A DNA stretch of 64,000 nucleotides from Bacteroidota bacterium (lineage in GTDB: Bacteria; Bacteroidota; Bacteroidia; Chitinophagales; BACL12). Shown one piece after another: positions 43,764-52,116 of this stretch. The stretch spans positions 1 to 64,000 of the forward strand of contig JAKQVC010000110.1 of the NCBI GenBank assembly GCA_029571985.1. Reading direction: 5' to 3'. The first letter of the stretch is position 1. The number at the start of each line of letters is the position of its first letter. The notes beneath the pieces are model-generated. The model did no database searches and was not told the origin of the DNA. It saw only the letters and a program-made list of their open reading frames with translations. The position numbers were made by a program, and so were the translations under genes.

Positions 43764-43866
43764 TGTTCATGTGTTCGTGTGTTCGGGTGCGTCTGCTTAA
43801 CTTTAATGCACGAGGCCGGGAAGACTGGAAGGCGGTAAGTAATTACTTACCACTCACTACTCACGC
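43764..43866. repeat. Repeat patch inside the nuo operon between nuoE and nuoD
   Basis: It contains three TGTGTTC units (43764-43787), a GAGGCCGGGAAGACTGG block, a self-complementary GGTAAGTAATTACTTACC and a final CACTCACTACTCAC that includes the nuoD stop codon (minus-strand TGA, then GTAGTGAGTGG). Pieces match the patches at 16057-16217, 6636-6660 and 307-433. Confidence 0.75.
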
Positions 43867-45078
43867 GTCCAATTCTCCAGCAATTACGTTCATCGAACTC
43901 ATTGTGATAATTGCGTCACTCAACATCGCACCTTTAATCATTTCCGGATAGGCCTGGTAATAAATAAAACATGGGCGGCGGAAATGCAAACGATAAGGCT
44001 GTCGACCTCCATCACTCACTAAATAAAATCCAAGTTCGCCGTTTCCACCTTCTACACTATGATATACTTGTCCTTTTGGCACATGCACTTCACCCATTAC
44101 AATTTTAAAATGCCAGATTAAACCTTCCATCGAATTGTACACATCCTCTTTCGGAGGCAGGTAGAATTCGGGCACATCTGCTTTATAATCACCCGCCGGC
44201 ATTTTTTGCATGGCTTGTTTGATGATATGTAAACTTTGCCACATTTCTTCTTCACGCACACAAAAACGATCGTAGGTGTCGCCGTTTGAACCAATCGGAA
44301 TAATAAAATCAAAGTCCTGATAACTGCAATACGGATTCATCACCCGCACATCATAATCCACACCTGCTGCGCGTAAATTCGGACCGGTAAATCCGTAATT
44401 CAAGGCTTTCTCTGCGGTAATCGGGCCCACTTTGATGGTGCGATCCATAAAAATACGGTTACGCATCACCATGCTTTCAAATTCTTTTAACGCTTTTGGA
44501 AATTCATTTACAAATTCCTCAATGCGTCGCCATACATCATCAGAAAAATCGCGCTCAAATCCGCCAATGCGACCAATATTGGTTGTCAGTCGCGTACCAC
44601 AGATTAATTCATAGATTTCATAAATCTTCTCCCGCCACTGAAACACATATAAAAATCCGGTAAGTGCACCGGTATCAACTGCGATTACAGAATTACAAAT
44701 AATATGATCGGCAATACGCGCCAATTCCATTATAATCACACGCATATAATCAACCCGTTTCGGCATTTCTGCCTTAATGAGTTTTTCTACGGTCATGTGC
44801 CAGCCGATATTGTTAATGGGCGAAGAACAATAATTTAAACGGTCGGTAATAGGTGTAACCTGATAATACGGGCGGTGTTCGGCTAATTTTTCAAATGCGC
44901 GATGGATATAACCAATGGTAGGCTGCGCATCCACAATAATTTCGCCATCCAATTTCAGAATATTCTGAAAAATACCGTGTGTTGCCGGATGCGTTGGGCC
45001 AAGGTTGAGGTAATTATATTGCTTTAATTCCTCTTCCGTTTGCACGACGCCGTTTACGATGTTTTCTTGTTTTGCCAT
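43861..45078 (-). CDS. nuoD: NADH-quinone oxidoreductase subunit D
   Basis: A 405-residue peripheral subunit near the quinone site, related to the [NiFe] hydrogenase large subunit. It has LNLGPTHPATHG, GYIHRAFEKLAEHR, LNYCSSPINNIGW and GGFERDF. The C-terminus LHFRRPCFIYYQAYPEMIKG is typical. Its stop codon lies within the repeat patch. Confidence 0.96.
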   Translation of the reverse strand: MAKQENIVNGVVQTEEELKQYNYLNLGPTHPATHGIFQNILKLDGEIIVDAQPTIGYIHRAFEKLAEHRPYYQVTPITDRLNYCSSPINNIGWHMTVEKLIKAEMPKRVDYMRVIIMELARIADHIICNSVIAVDTGALTGFLYVFQWREKIYEIYELICGTRLTTNIGRIGGFERDFSDDVWRRIEEFVNEFPKALKEFESMVMRNRIFMDRTIKVGPITAEKALNYGFTGPNLRAAGVDYDVRVMNPYCSYQDFDFIIPIGSNGDTYDRFCVREEEMWQSLHIIKQAMQKMPAGDYKADVPEFYLPPKEDVYNSMEGLIWHFKIVMGEVHVPKGQVYHSVEGGNGELGFYLVSDGGRQPYRLHFRRPCFIYYQAYPEMIKGAMLSDAIITMSSMNVIAGELDA

Positions 45079-45117
45079 ATACTCATTGTAGCTCCCGAAT
45101 CAGTCGGGATTCATCCA

Positions 45118-45627
45118 TCATCTACCGAAATATTTATCTTCTTTATCCGTGCGTGTACCATCCTCAAGCGGATACTGTTTCAGCAGTGGATGGTATAGCA
45201 TATCTTCTACATTTAAAATTCTGCGTAAATCCGGGTGACCGGTAAAGCGAATGCCAAAAAAATCAAAAGCTTCGCGCTCCATCCAGTTTGCTGTATTCCA
45301 CAATCCGGTAGCAGTGGGCACATGCGGATCACTGATCGGAAAAAACACATGCAGGCGTATACGTGCATTCGTAAAAAAACTATGCAGGTGATACACCATA
45401 CTTAATTCCTTATTTTTTACTTCCGGAAAATGCATGCCGTTCATACTCGTTAAAAAGTTGAACTGTAACACCGAATGATCGCGCAACCATTGAAGTATCT
45501 CAATAATTTTATCACGTTGCACGGTGATATCGAGCATCCCGTAAGATTCCTCTACCTGTATTACGGCATCCGCAAATTGCTCGCGCAGTAAACTTTCAAT
45601 CAGGTGGTTGTTTATTTGTTGTTCCAT
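45118..45627 (-). CDS. nuoC: NADH-quinone oxidoreductase subunit C
   Basis: A 169-residue peripheral subunit with WMEREAFDFFGIRFTGHPDLRRI and the final YPLEDGTRTDKEDKYFG. It is separate from nuoD (fused in some proteobacteria). It overlaps nuoB by one base (TAATG arrangement). Confidence 0.94.
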   Translation of the reverse strand: MEQQINNHLIESLLREQFADAVIQVEESYGMLDITVQRDKIIEILQWLRDHSVLQFNFLTSMNGMHFPEVKNKELSMVYHLHSFFTNARIRLHVFFPISDPHVPTATGLWNTANWMEREAFDFFGIRFTGHPDLRRILNVEDMLYHPLLKQYPLEDGTRTDKEDKYFGR

Positions 45628-46169
45628 TACTCGATGCCGTAGCTGGCCAGCAATTGTTTATATTCAGTAGAATCGCGGCGCTTAAAGCCTTCTGTTTTTA
45701 TTTTTTCCTGAATTTTTAAAATGCCATCCAAAATGGCTTCAGGTGGAGGCGGACATCCCGGCACGTACACGTCAACCGGAATCACCTTGTCGATACCCTG
45801 CAAAACTGAATATGTATCGAAAATACCACCGCTCGATGCACAGGCACCCACAGCAATTACCCAGCGCGGTTCAGCCATTTGAGTGTACACCTGCTTTAAT
45901 ACAGGTCCCATTTTTTTGGCAATCGTACCCATCACCATGAGCAGGTCGGCCTGGCGCGGACTAAAACTTAAACGCTCAGCGCCAAAGCGGCCGAGGTCGT
46001 AAGTAGCAGCCATGGTAGCCATAAATTCAATTCCACAACAAGAGGTTGCGAAAGGGAGCGGCCAAATCGAGTTTGCCCGGGCGAGTCCCACCACCTTTTC
46101 GAGTTTGGTGAGTGCATACCCTTCACCGGTATACATTTCAGGGATCTCATTCACTTTTGTCAGCGCCAT
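45627..46169 (-). CDS. nuoB: NADH-quinone oxidoreductase subunit B
   Basis: A 180-residue subunit holding cluster N2: tandem cysteines C44-C45 in TSCCGIEFM, C110 in VGACASSGG and C139 in VPGCPPPPEA. RQADLLMVMGTI is also diagnostic. It is 17 bases downstream of nuoA. Confidence 0.97.
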   Translation of the reverse strand: MALTKVNEIPEMYTGEGYALTKLEKVVGLARANSIWPLPFATSCCGIEFMATMAATYDLGRFGAERLSFSPRQADLLMVMGTIAKKMGPVLKQVYTQMAEPRWVIAVGACASSGGIFDTYSVLQGIDKVIPVDVYVPGCPPPPEAILDGILKIQEKIKTEGFKRRDSTEYKQLLASYGIE

Positions 46170-46186
46170 GGTATTCTATTTAAGCA

Positions 46187-46567
46187 TCACTCCCACTTTA
46201 ACGCGCCTTTCTTGATAATATAGAAATAGCCAAGTAAAAGAGGAGCCATAAAAACAATCATTTTCACAAAGCCGCTTTCACCCAGTTCGCGGAAATTTAC
46301 CGCCCATGGATAAAAGAAAATCACTTCCACATCAAACAACACAAATAAAATCGCAACGAGAAAGTATTTTACCGAAAAAGGTAAACGCGCATTACCTATA
46401 CTGTCGAGACCGCACTCAAAACTCTGCATTTTTGCTGCACCACCGCGTTTAGGACCAAAACGCTGGGCTAAAATAATGGTGGTAACTACGAAACCAGCCG
46501 CCACAATAAACTGAAAAAAGATGGCTGCGTAATCGGTCAACTGCATGGAAATTGCCTGTTCGCTCAT
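46187..46567 (-). CDS. nuoA: NADH-quinone oxidoreductase subunit A
   Basis: A 126-residue membrane subunit with three helices. It shows FECGLDSIGNARLPFSVKYFLVAILFVLFDVEVIFFYPWA. It is the first gene of the operon and is preceded by a hairpin and a TACCTTTG promoter. Confidence 0.96.
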   Translation of the reverse strand: MSEQAISMQLTDYAAIFFQFIVAAGFVVTTIILAQRFGPKRGGAAKMQSFECGLDSIGNARLPFSVKYFLVAILFVLFDVEVIFFYPWAVNFRELGESGFVKMIVFMAPLLLGYFYIIKKGALKWE

Positions 46568-46584
46568 TCGTTACAATTTTTTTT

Positions 46585-46608
46585 GTGCCTTAACGATTTT
46601 CAAGGCAC
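46585..46608 (-). promoter_or_regulatory. 5'-terminal hairpin of the nuo transcript
   Basis: GTGCCTT and AAGGCAC form a perfect 7-bp stem with a 10-base loop. If transcription starts about 6 bases past the TACCTTTG element, this hairpin would be at the very 5' end of the nuo mRNA. It is followed by a run of A then the nuoA start, so it is not a terminator for this strand. Confidence 0.55.
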
Positions 46609-46610
46609 GG

Positions 46611-46618
46611 CAAAGGTA
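46611..46618 (-). promoter_or_regulatory. -7 element (TACCTTTG) for the nuo operon
   Basis: The minus strand reads TACCTTTG, 43 bases before the nuoA ATG. An inverted repeat AAAACGG / CCGTTTT lies just upstream at 46621-46651 and may be an operator or the end of an adjacent unit. Confidence 0.55.
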
Positions 46619-46700
46619 GGAAAACGGAATGTGAAAAACGAGAACCGTTTTCTATGAAATGGTAACTTCCGGAACGGAGAATTGTTCACAAAACCGAACG

Positions 46701-47477
46701 TTATACGCCGGCCATTACATACATCTGATCGAGAGTTGGCGCATCGTTGCCGCCAAGTGGTTCGAGGGTTACGGCAAAAGCATTTACCGATTCGAAGGTT
46801 TTCATCGCCTGCAAACCCTTTTCATTGCTGAAAACCCCTGCGCTCACCGGCTTTCCGTCTATCAGCGCCCAAAGCTGGTATTGCTTGTCAGACGGCGGTT
46901 CCGGCAAATTTGTATTCATCAGGTGCACCTGGCCGTTCGTTTTGTTCCAGCACACAATGGCCGAAGCACCGGCATGATCAGGCAATCCCTTAAGGGTTAT
47001 TGTAACAGCATCAGGATCCTGCAAAATGGCCATCTCTGCCGCCATTTGGTCGTAGCCAACTTTTGTAGCCTCCTGCCGTTGCGCCAGCTCAAGGTTTTGG
47101 GCCTGCAGGTCAATCAGCGCCAGCGACGCATTTTTGGCCTCCTTAAAGTAAAATACATTGAGCCCGATACTAATCAGAAGTAAAATAGAAGCCGCTACGG
47201 CTAAGGTTTTAAACGGAAATAAGCGCTTAACCGGGGTTTCTTGAACAGGCGCCTGCTGCTCAACGGCAGCCAAAATACCCTTCAACACATGGTCGCCGGG
47301 CTTTTTCGCATGGGCTATACCATAGTTTTCGAGGGCTAATTCAATAGCCTCCAGCTCACGGCGCACTTCAGGATGTGCTGCTGCCATGGCCTCTACCTCA
47401 CGCATTTCTTCAGGCGAAAGTGACCCTGTCACAAAAGCCTCTAAAATGCCGGATGATATGTATTCTTCAATGCGCAC
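46701..47477 (-). CDS. Anti-sigma factor, RskA-like
   Basis: A 258-residue single-pass membrane protein. An N-terminal anti-sigma region (MRIEEYISSGILEAFVTGSLSPEEMREVEAM) is followed by one membrane helix near residues 90-108. A coiled segment then leads to an RskA-type periplasmic domain (SAIVCWNKTNGQVHL, QYQLWALIDGKPVSAGVF, FAVTLEPLGGNDAPT). It should hold the sigma factor encoded 6 bases upstream until released. Confidence 0.88.
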   Translation of the reverse strand: MRIEEYISSGILEAFVTGSLSPEEMREVEAMAAAHPEVRRELEAIELALENYGIAHAKKPGDHVLKGILAAVEQQAPVQETPVKRLFPFKTLAVAASILLLISIGLNVFYFKEAKNASLALIDLQAQNLELAQRQEATKVGYDQMAAEMAILQDPDAVTITLKGLPDHAGASAIVCWNKTNGQVHLMNTNLPEPPSDKQYQLWALIDGKPVSAGVFSNEKGLQAMKTFESVNAFAVTLEPLGGNDAPTLDQMYVMAGV

Positions 47478-47483
47478 CTATGG

Positions 47484-48143
47484 TTAAAATTTTTCTCTCA
47501 AAGCGTTTATGGCACTGCGCAACCGCGTTTTCACCGTTCCCAACGGTATCCCCAGCGTTTCCGAAACCTCCTGTTGCGTATAGCCTTTAAAATAAATTAA
47601 GTCAATTAACTGTTTCCACTCCGGCCGCAATTGCTGTACCATTTCCTTTACACCAATCGTTTCCGGCCTGATGGCATCATAAATTTCGTTCGGATTTTCC
47701 AACAACACACTTTCATCCGACGCTGTTGCCTTTCCCACTTTATAACCCTTGCTCCGCATCTTATCAATTGCCTGATTCCGGCAAATATTCAACATCCACG
47801 TATACAACCGCCCTTTCGATGCATCATATGCCGAAGCATTATGCCATATCTTCACAAACGCTTCCTGCAGTATGTCTTCAGCCAGATGATCGTCGTTTAC
47901 CAAACGCGACAAAACGCCAAAAAGTGCAGGTGCGTAGCGCTCATATACCAACGACAAAACAGAGGTGTCCCCGCTTTGTAGTCCGGCCACGAGCACTGCT
48001 TCATTTGCTTGTATGTTCGAAGCAGGAGTCAATGTCTTTTCCTGTTGCTGTCCAAACTTACGAACAAAACCTGATTTTGGTTTTCTGACGGGAAAATTTC
48101 TGTGAAAAGCAGGTGAAAAATGCAGAGGGGGCAAGATGACCAT
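47484..48143 (-). CDS. ECF-type RNA polymerase sigma factor
   Basis: A 219-residue open frame. Region 2 is DILQEAFVKIWHNASAYDASKGRLYTWM-like (LAEDILQEAFVKIWH, then TWMLNICRNQAIDKMR) and region 4 is GYTQQEVSETLGIPLGTVKTRLRSA. The first 35 residues or so are atypical, and no later ATG exists; a TTG before TPASNIQANEAV is a likely true start. It is paired with the anti-sigma gene. Its regulon is unknown. Confidence 0.9.
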   Translation of the reverse strand: MVILPPLHFSPAFHRNFPVRKPKSGFVRKFGQQQEKTLTPASNIQANEAVLVAGLQSGDTSVLSLVYERYAPALFGVLSRLVNDDHLAEDILQEAFVKIWHNASAYDASKGRLYTWMLNICRNQAIDKMRSKGYKVGKATASDESVLLENPNEIYDAIRPETIGVKEMVQQLRPEWKQLIDLIYFKGYTQQEVSETLGIPLGTVKTRLRSAINALREKF

Positions 48144-48229
48144 GTGCAGCCCTTAGTTTTTTGCACCGCAACCCTGTTATGTGCGCTACAATATGCATGC
48201 TGCATAAGGCAAGGTTAAAAGTAACCCTG

Positions 48230-49411
48230 TTAACGCACAACCTGAAAGCGGGTAATCATAAAACCATGATCAGTAGAAATGCGCACAATATACATACCGG
48301 TGCTCAGTTCGCTCACATCCAGCTGAGTGGCATACCAACCCGGATACATATCAATTGGAGCACTGTAAATCCTGTTACCCGACAAGTCCATCAACTCCCA
48401 CTGATATACAACACCCGGCTCGCCAATCATCAATTGCGCAAGGTCGGTTGCCGGATTCGGGTCAACGCGTAAAGTTGCTACCGCAGGTGTTTGTCGGGTC
48501 AGATAAACCGTATTCGAAAATTGAACCACATTGTCGTAATTAAACATACGCAAGCGGTAATAGGCATTCTGTGTAAAGGTATTATCGGTAAAGCCGTAAT
48601 CGTTCGGATAATTGGTTGTGCCATTTCCATACACCGCGCCTATCGAATCAAACAATTCACCGTCTAAACTTTTTTCGACCTGAAAATATTTATTTTCGGA
48701 TTCTGACGCTGTAGACCAATCCAGTTGGGCTTTTCCGTTGCCCAGATCATAGGCGTTAAACTGCGTAAACTCAACAGCTAAAGGAATCGGGTCACAAATA
48801 ATCTCAACATTGTCCAAATAATTGGTTTCATACACCAAACCCGCAAATTCTGCTCTTATGCGTATACGCTTGATGTCAGCCAGAAACGATATCATATCCG
48901 CATAGGTGGCAGCTGTTCCTACTAAATTCGGACACGTTGCATCACTGGTAAACAATCCTTCATATATCCAACCTGTTTCAGAAAGTGGAATCACATTGGT
49001 CGACCACGAGAGTCCCGGCGTGTACGGCGTATTGTAACTCAACACATGGTCATCACCTCTCACCAATAAAATATCATACTCACTTACCCCAAAAGCAATG
49101 TTATCGGTTTTCTGATCATAGGAAAAATTACACCCGTAATAAGCGGTTAAATCGGCCTTCCACTCACTTCCTGAACCATTCCAATACACAATGCCTGTGG
49201 CTTCATCGGTTTCATAAATCATACCGCCGGGGTTTCCACCGGTTGCCGACCACGTGGCTCCTGGCGAAGATTCAGAAGGGCATTTGCCTACTGTTCCCCA
49301 ACTTTCAGCACTTGCAGAAAAATCGCTGACCGGCTGCCCGAAAGCCGCCAAACTCAAGGCACTCAGAGCAAATCCGAGCACCAATTTGTTATATATCAGT
49401 CGATAATGCAT
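48230..49411 (-). CDS. Secreted T9SS protein of unknown function
   Basis: A 393-residue protein with a signal peptide (MHYRLIYNKLVLGFALSALS, then LAAFGQ). A beta-rich N-terminal domain follows (GMIYETDEATGIVYW, EWKADLTAYYG). Next comes a fibronectin-like segment (LAVEFTQFNAYDLGNGKAQL, WSTASESENKYFQVEKSLDG) and a T9SS type A sorting domain (LRVDPNPATDLAQLMI ... ITRFQVVR). I do not recognise the N-terminal domain; it is exported and probably binds something. Confidence 0.85.
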   Translation of the reverse strand: MHYRLIYNKLVLGFALSALSLAAFGQPVSDFSASAESWGTVGKCPSESSPGATWSATGGNPGGMIYETDEATGIVYWNGSGSEWKADLTAYYGCNFSYDQKTDNIAFGVSEYDILLVRGDDHVLSYNTPYTPGLSWSTNVIPLSETGWIYEGLFTSDATCPNLVGTAATYADMISFLADIKRIRIRAEFAGLVYETNYLDNVEIICDPIPLAVEFTQFNAYDLGNGKAQLDWSTASESENKYFQVEKSLDGELFDSIGAVYGNGTTNYPNDYGFTDNTFTQNAYYRLRMFNYDNVVQFSNTVYLTRQTPAVATLRVDPNPATDLAQLMIGEPGVVYQWELMDLSGNRIYSAPIDMYPGWYATQLDVSELSTGMYIVRISTDHGFMITRFQVVR

Positions 49412-49455
49412 TAAAAAAGCGTTTCAGTAGAGTCTAATAACCCTAAATTACCTAA

Positions 49456-49463
49456 CAAATGTA
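49456..49463 (-). promoter_or_regulatory. -7 element (TACATTTG) for the T9SS gene at 48230
   Basis: The minus strand reads TACATTTG, 44 bases before the ATG at 49411. A consensus match; no clear -33 partner. Confidence 0.45.
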
Positions 49464-49582
49464 AGTCCGAAATCCCTGAAAAACAAGGGCTCAGGCTGAA
49501 ACTATAGACAGTTTAGCGTGGGTATGGGTTGCATTTGGACAGTTTCATCAACCCCACCAGGACAGGTACAAATCCTTGATAA

Positions 49583-50326
49583 TCAACTCAATGCGGGATA
49601 TTCCAGGTTGAGCGACTTTAACGTATCGTGTATGACTTGGGCTATCAGATACTCTTTATACCAGTTTTTATCGGCCGGAATAATGTGCCAGGGCACCTCC
49701 CCGCTACAATGGTCAAACGCCAATTGGTAGGCTTCCATATAGTCCTTCCATAATTTAGATTCTTCGAGGTCGTTGGCATTGTACTTCCACATTTTTTTTC
49801 TGTCTGAAAGTCGCTCCTTCAATCGCTCTATTTGCTCTTCCTGCGAAACATGCAGATAAAACTTTAACACACGGGTACCATTCTCCTCCAGCAACTGTTC
49901 AAATGCATTTATGTGAGCATACCGTCTCTTAATGGTAGCTGCATCCACCCACTTATGTACCCGCTGAATAACCACATCCTCATAATGTGAACGGTTAAAA
50001 ATCTGAATCATACCTTTTTCAGGTACTTCTTTATGCACCCGCCACAAAAAATCATGTTTCATTTCTTCCTCAGTCGGCTTCTTAAATCCTTTTACTTTAC
50101 ACCCCATCGGATTTACACCGCTAAACACTTCCTTTATGACACCATCTTTACCGCTGGCATCCATGCCTTGTAAAACAACCAGCAGGCTATACTTGCCCTG
50201 TGCAAATAACATATTTTGCATCTCACCAATTGCCTCTATATACGCTTTGGTTTTTTCTTCGTAATCCGATTTATCCATCGATTTCGGCGGCAGTGTGGAA
50301 ATGGTGCTTAGTTGAATGTTGCTCAT
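49583..50326 (-). CDS. Polyphosphate kinase 2 family protein
   Basis: A 247-residue PPK2 enzyme with a single domain. Walker A is GMDASGKDG (54-62), the lid region contains VKGFKKPTEEEMKHDFLWR and Walker B is FNRSHYEDV. It transfers phosphate between polyphosphate and nucleotides. The single-domain length fits PPK2 class I or III; which nucleotides it uses cannot be read from the sequence. Confidence 0.9.
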   Translation of the reverse strand: MSNIQLSTISTLPPKSMDKSDYEEKTKAYIEAIGEMQNMLFAQGKYSLLVVLQGMDASGKDGVIKEVFSGVNPMGCKVKGFKKPTEEEMKHDFLWRVHKEVPEKGMIQIFNRSHYEDVVIQRVHKWVDAATIKRRYAHINAFEQLLEENGTRVLKFYLHVSQEEQIERLKERLSDRKKMWKYNANDLEESKLWKDYMEAYQLAFDHCSGEVPWHIIPADKNWYKEYLIAQVIHDTLKSLNLEYPALS

Positions 50327-50369
50327 GCGGTGAAGATACTATTTAGATGATTCTTATTACATAATCAGG

Positions 50370-51272
50370 TTACACAATCATATATCCCATTGTTTGTGTG
50401 CAGGTTCGAAAGGCTGCAAATAATTGCGCAAATACATCTGTTCCGCTTCTGTTTTCAATGAGACGTCCGTCAATGCGATTTACCGGCGTTAACTCACCCA
50501 TTGTTCCGGTGGTAAACACCTGATCCGCCTGATACATTTCTACCAGAGAAATATCACGCTCCACACATGGAATATTTAGCTGTGCGGCTAATTGCATTAC
50601 AAGCGCTCGGGTAATGCCCGGCAAACAGGCAACGGGTGCCGGGGTATGTAAAGTTTGTCCTTTCACCATAAACAAATTGGTTGCGTTTGTTTCAGCAACG
50701 AATCCGCGTAAATCTAACATCAACGCATCATCAGCCCCCGCATAATTGGCTTCTATTTTTGCCAGAATATTATTCAATAAATTATTGTGATGTATTTTAC
50801 TGTCTAAAGTTTGCGGACTATTTCTTCTGATATTTGATGTAACCAATGTAATCCCTTCCATATTATCATAAACCGGTGGTTTCCATTCGGCTAACACAAT
50901 TAAGCAACAGCCTTTTGTATTTAATCGCGGGTCCATTCCGGAGGTAATTTTTTCGCCCCGGGTTAGGGTTAAGCGAATATGGGCATGATCATACATTTTA
51001 TTAGCATGCAGCGTATCTACTATAGCCTGAATAATAAATGCCTTTTCAGGAATGTTTTTAAAATCCAACGCTTTTGCCGATTGATATAATCGCTCCAGAT
51101 GTGCATCCAGTGAAAATATCCTGCGATTATAAATGCGCAAGCCTTCCCACACGGCATCACCACCCTGAACCGAGCTGTCAAATACGCTTACCTGCGCCTC
51201 GTTCCTCGGCACAATTTTGTCGCGCACAAAAACAAAAATATGTTCATTTTGAGGGTTGAATTTTTGTAACAT
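50370..51272 (-). CDS. Class IV aminotransferase (branched-chain/D-amino-acid type)
   Basis: A 300-residue PLP enzyme. The PLP lysine is in LDSKIHHNNLLNNILA. DAVWEGLRIYNRRIF, GFVAETNATNLFMV and GITRALVMQLA are also class IV features. The product is most like branched-chain amino acid aminotransferases, but the substrate is open. The sulfotransferase-like gene lies 11 bases upstream, so the two are very likely one operon. Confidence 0.85.
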   Translation of the reverse strand: MLQKFNPQNEHIFVFVRDKIVPRNEAQVSVFDSSVQGGDAVWEGLRIYNRRIFSLDAHLERLYQSAKALDFKNIPEKAFIIQAIVDTLHANKMYDHAHIRLTLTRGEKITSGMDPRLNTKGCCLIVLAEWKPPVYDNMEGITLVTSNIRRNSPQTLDSKIHHNNLLNNILAKIEANYAGADDALMLDLRGFVAETNATNLFMVKGQTLHTPAPVACLPGITRALVMQLAAQLNIPCVERDISLVEMYQADQVFTTGTMGELTPVNRIDGRLIENRSGTDVFAQLFAAFRTCTQTMGYMIV

Positions 51273-51283
51273 CCTGATTGTTT

Positions 51284-52009
51284 TTAATTGATAAAAGTTT
51301 GCAGTTTCGCATAGATGGGTTTCGCTTCTGCATATATATCCTGCAAATGTGCCGGCAGTTCAAAATCGTCTGTTTCCGGCCGGGTAAATCCGGTAGATTG
51401 ATGCACATTGTCATACCAGTATTTCGCCCAGATGCCATCCTCTTTTCTCGGACCTGGTTTCCAGCTTGTCATTGCCGGCACATACGGAATACCAATCCGG
51501 TCGCATACATGACTTAATGCAGCTGTTGGATTTTGTAAAAGTGTTGTAGCATCCAAAACAGTAAAGGGGTATTGATGCCGTTGGGCCATTTCAACAAACA
51601 ATAATTGTTGTTCTAAACCAATATCAGCGAGCGTTGGCGTAGCAATAACTTTTGCATACGAACGCAAAATATATTTAGGGTCGCGAATAAAAAAAAGATT
51701 ATGCATATGTTGCATAAAAGCGGTGTCGATATCGCCAACCATATGGTGTGTCATATGCTTAAAAAATACAACCGGTGTTGTATAACTTCCGAGCAAGACC
51801 TGCTGAATTACCGTCCGGGCATCACAATCCATTGATGACATAATCTCTGATTTGCCGGGATGATCTATTCCGGTTTCAGCCAGATAATATCCGTACAAAG
51901 GCTCGTCTACAACAGTGGTATCAGGCCGTTGAGCAAAGGAGTACATGAACGCAGTAGAAACGTTGCGCGGACTAGACCAAAGGCAGATTCTGGTGGCAGG
52001 TAATGGCAT
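51284..52009 (-). CDS. Sulfotransferase-like P-loop protein
   Basis: A 241-residue protein. RICLWSSPRNVSTAFMYSF resembles the 5'-phosphosulfate loop, and FFIRDPKYILRSYAKV resembles the 3'-phosphate site of PAPS-dependent sulfotransferases. HHMVGDID and a C-terminal PRKEDGIWAKYWYDNVH follow. From memory, similar domains occur beside or fused to class IV aminotransferases. No substrate can be inferred. Confidence 0.75.
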   Translation of the reverse strand: MPLPATRICLWSSPRNVSTAFMYSFAQRPDTTVVDEPLYGYYLAETGIDHPGKSEIMSSMDCDARTVIQQVLLGSYTTPVVFFKHMTHHMVGDIDTAFMQHMHNLFFIRDPKYILRSYAKVIATPTLADIGLEQQLLFVEMAQRHQYPFTVLDATTLLQNPTAALSHVCDRIGIPYVPAMTSWKPGPRKEDGIWAKYWYDNVHQSTGFTRPETDDFELPAHLQDIYAEAKPIYAKLQTFIN

Positions 52010-52061
52010 AAATAAAGCGCCATAAATGTAATGAAAATGCCATCAACAGGTATACATAAAA

Positions 52062-52092
52062 GCGGACATCTGATTTTGAATCGGATGTCCGC
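52062..52092 (-). terminator. Terminator after the T9SS gene at 52117
   Basis: A stem GCGGACATC / GATGTCCGC, extended inside by GATT/AATC, lies 24 bases past the stop. On the minus strand a short TTTT run follows. Strong and symmetrical. Confidence 0.85.
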
Positions 52093-52116
52093 CTGATATT
52101 CATTTTTATTAAATAA

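Noticed and set aside
46585-46608. Hairpin before nuoA as a terminator
   Set aside because: On the nuo strand it is followed by A, not T, and on the other strand the T-run precedes the stem.
46659-47183. 174-residue plus-strand frame opposite the anti-sigma factor
   Set aside because: Antisense shadow; the minus-strand protein has recognisable domains and a coupled sigma gene.
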